NCBI GenBank assembly: GCA_023400335.1
Contig: JAEXFF010000211.1
Span: 1 to 7,042 of the forward strand
Direction of reading: 5' to 3'
DNA length: 7,042 nucleotides
Source of the DNA: Bacteroidota bacterium
GTDB lineage: Bacteria; Bacteroidota; Bacteroidia; Bacteroidales; Marinifilaceae
Positions 5,310 to 7,042 of this stretch are shown piece by piece; positions within the stretch are counted from its first letter, which is position 1, and every line of letters starts with the position of its first letter. The notes under the pieces are model-generated. The model was not told where the DNA came from. It did not search any database and worked only from the letters and a program-made list of their open reading frames with translations. Position numbers and translations under genes: made by a program.

Positions 5310-7042
5310 ATGGCACAAAAACTACTAATCAGAGATCTTACTCTCCGGGATGGGCAGCAATCTTCTTTTGCTACGCGTATGACGCAACAACAAATTGACC
5401 GAGTATTACCTTTTTATAAAGATGCAAATTTTTATGCAATGGAGGTATGGGGCGGAGCAGTTCCCGACTCAGTTATGCGTTATTTAAATGAAAATCCGTG
5501 GGACCGCTTGGAAAAAATCAAAGCTGCTGTAGGAAATGCCTCTAAATTAACGGCTTTATCCAGAGGCCGCAATCTATTTGGTTATGCTCCTTATACCGAT
5601 GAAATCATCGATGGTTTTTGCCGCAATTCTATCGAATCGGGGTTAGGAATCATGCGTATATTTGATGCTCTCAACGACGTCAACAATGTAAAATCAACCA
5701 TCAAATATGTAAAGAAATACGGAGGTGTTGCAGACTGCGCTGTTTGTTACACCATCGACCCGAAATATCCTAAACTCAGCTTTATGGATAAAATGAAAGG
5801 GAAAAAGAATCCGGCTCCTGTTTTTACAAATGAATATTTTCTGGACAAAGCAAAACAAATGGCTGCTTTGGGAGCAGATATGATCACCATTAAAGATATG
5901 AGCGGGTTAATTCAGCCTTCCAGAATTGCAGAATTAGTTCCGTTATTCAAGAAAAATTTATCTATTCCTATCGATTTCCATACACATTGTACACCAGGCT
6001 ACGGTTTAGGGGCTGTATTAATGTCTATTATTAAAGGAGTAGATATCGTAGATACCAATATCTGGAATTTTGCCGGAGGTACGGGTGCCCCGGCTATCGA
6101 GCTGATTTACATTTTCTGTAAAAAATTAGGAGTGGAACTCGATATTAATATGGAAGCGGTAGCAAAAATCAATAAAGAATTATACGACATCCGGAAAGAA
6201 TTGGCTGCCGTAGATGCTACGAAACAATTCCCGAATCCGTTCAATCCGTTGACTGATACTCTACCTGCTGAAGTTGATAAAGAATTTGACAAAGCGATCG
6301 AAGCGGCCAAATCCAATAACGAAGAAGCTTTATTGAATGCCTGCCATGCGATCGAAGCTTACTTCAATTTCCCGAAGCCGAATGAACTCGTAAAGAAAGC
6401 TGAAGTACCGGGCGGTATGTACAGTAATATGGTAGCTCAGCTGAAACAGCTGAATTCTATGGATATCCTGGAAAAAGCAATGGAATTAATCCCGACTGTA
6501 CGGCTGGCAGCAGGTTTACCGCCCCTTGTGACTCCTACCAGTCAAATTGTAGGTGCTCAGGCTGTAAACTGTGCCCTTGATTTAAAAGCCGGCAAACCCA
6601 TGTACAGCAATGTATCCAATCAATTTGTAAATCTGGTTAAAGGAGAATACGGTAAAACCCCTGTACCCATTGACCCGGAATTCCGTTTGAAAATTGCCGG
6701 TACCCGTGAGGAAATTCCGTACGATATGTCCAAATACCAAATGCAACCCAACCCAACTTTACCGGAAGCCGGAGGAGTGAAACTGGCAGAAAACGAGAAA
6801 GAAGTATTGTTACTGGAATTATTCCCACAAGTTGCTAAAAATTTCTTAACCCGTCAAAAAGAAGCCAGATACCAAGCCCAGCATAAAGAGGAAGAAGTAA
6901 AGAAGGAAGTTACAGAAGAAAAGAAAGAGGAACCAATTACCGGAAAGGTAGTAGAAGCTCCAATGCCAGGCAGTATCTTTAAAATACAAGTTAAACCGGG
7001 AGATGTGGTCAGCAAAGGCCAATCCGTCATTATCCTGGAAGC
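5310..7042 (+). CDS. oadA: Biotin-dependent carboxyltransferase (oxaloacetate decarboxylase alpha / pyruvate carboxylase subunit B type), 3'-truncated
   Basis: The frame is open from ATG 5310 to the window end (577 full codons, no stop). The enzyme type moves a carboxyl group between carboxybiotin and a C3/C4 acid, in soluble pyruvate carboxylase or a membrane sodium-pumping decarboxylase. The TIM-barrel carboxyltransferase domain spans about 4-300, with metal ligands Asp14 (in 'LRDGQQSSFATRM'), Lys195 ('IKDMSGL'; usually carbamylated) and His224/His226 ('FHTHCTPG'). Arg85 ('SRGRNLFGY') and Gln17 match pyruvate-contacting residues. The PYC_OADA conserved domain follows ('VPGGMYSNM' 366-374; 'VTPTSQIVG' 407-415, with Thr408 as the likely proton shuttle). 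A Lys/Glu-rich linker (about 515-545) leads to a biotinyl domain starting 'VVEAPMPGSI' and cut at 'VIILE', where a biotinyl A-M-K-M should come next. Odd: motifs differ from the usual DxHQS and GGTSQP, and there are insertions near 152-172 and 303-355. The symbol is provisional; the next genes would decide between decarboxylase and carboxylase. Confidence 0.88.
   Translation, partial: MAQKLLIRDLTLRDGQQSSFATRMTQQQIDRVLPFYKDANFYAMEVWGGAVPDSVMRYLNENPWDRLEKIKAAVGNASKLTALSRGRNLFGYAPYTDEIIDGFCRNSIESGLGIMRIFDALNDVNNVKSTIKYVKKYGGVADCAVCYTIDPKYPKLSFMDKMKGKKNPAPVFTNEYFLDKAKQMAALGADMITIKDMSGLIQPSRIAELVPLFKKNLSIPIDFHTHCTPGYGLGAVLMSIIKGVDIVDTNIWNFAGGTGAPAIELIYIFCKKLGVELDINMEAVAKINKELYDIRKELAAVDATKQFPNPFNPLTDTLPAEVDKEFDKAIEAAKSNNEEALLNACHAIEAYFNFPKPNELVKKAEVPGGMYSNMVAQLKQLNSMDILEKAMELIPTVRLAAGLPPLVTPTSQIVGAQAVNCALDLKAGKPMYSNVSNQFVNLVKGEYGKTPVPIDPEFRLKIAGTREEIPYDMSKYQMQPNPTLPEAGGVKLAENEKEVLLLELFPQVAKNFLTRQKEARYQAQHKEEEVKKEVTEEKKEEPITGKVVEAPMPGSIFKIQVKPGDVVSKGQSVIILE

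Noticed and set aside
1..7042. Defence system, prophage, transposon or CRISPR array
   Set aside because: No array of spaced repeats, transposase, integrase, terminal inverted repeats or toxin-antitoxin-like pairs were seen; all recognised genes are housekeeping or metabolic.

Overview
The window reads as chromosomal core-genome DNA from a member of the Bacteroidales; an Odoribacter/Butyricimonas-like gut anaerobe is a guess from memory. Three things support this: AT-rich composition, starts without Shine-Dalgarno sequences but with A/T-rich leaders, and -33 TTTG / -7 TAnnTTTG promoter signatures of the Bacteroidetes primary sigma factor. GlyA also carries the '[14 protein letters not shown]' insertion that I associate with Bacteroidetes serine hydroxymethyltransferases. 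No mobile element, tRNA, rRNA or CRISPR array is visible.

Layout, left to right. (1) Position 2-796, plus strand: the C-terminal part of a protein with a flavin reductase-like (FMN-binding split-barrel) domain, cut by the window edge. A strong 14-bp hairpin at 804-841 follows and can terminate transcription from both sides. (2) 878-1381, minus: a small four-helix membrane protein of unknown function. (3) 1382-1738: a divergent intergenic region with a promoter for each side, a perfect 14-bp palindrome and a purine tract. (4) 1739-3019, plus: glyA, complete, followed by a textbook intrinsic terminator. (5) 3091-3303: non-coding, nothing recognised. (6) 4958-3304, minus: a two-gene unit, coaD (phosphopantetheine adenylyltransferase) then a membrane-anchored beta-lactamase-fold serine hydrolase only 5 bases downstream. 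(7) 4959-5309: a second divergent promoter region, in which the same 11-base promoter sequence occurs in inverted orientation facing each gene. (8) 5310-7042, plus: a large biotin-dependent carboxyltransferase (oxaloacetate decarboxylase alpha / pyruvate carboxylase subunit B type). It runs off the right edge just before its expected biotinylated lysine.

The genes belong to central metabolism: one-carbon/glycine interconversion (glyA), coenzyme A synthesis (coaD) and C3/C4 acid carboxyl transfer (the carboxylase). Apart from the coaD-hydrolase pair they appear to be separate transcription units. I did not find convincing evidence of a novel multi-gene system. The most unusual item is the carboxyltransferase: it keeps the metal-binding and pyruvate-contacting residues but has altered signature motifs and two lineage-type insertions. 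The long carboxylase frame has no stop inside the window, so a stop-bounded ORF search would miss it.
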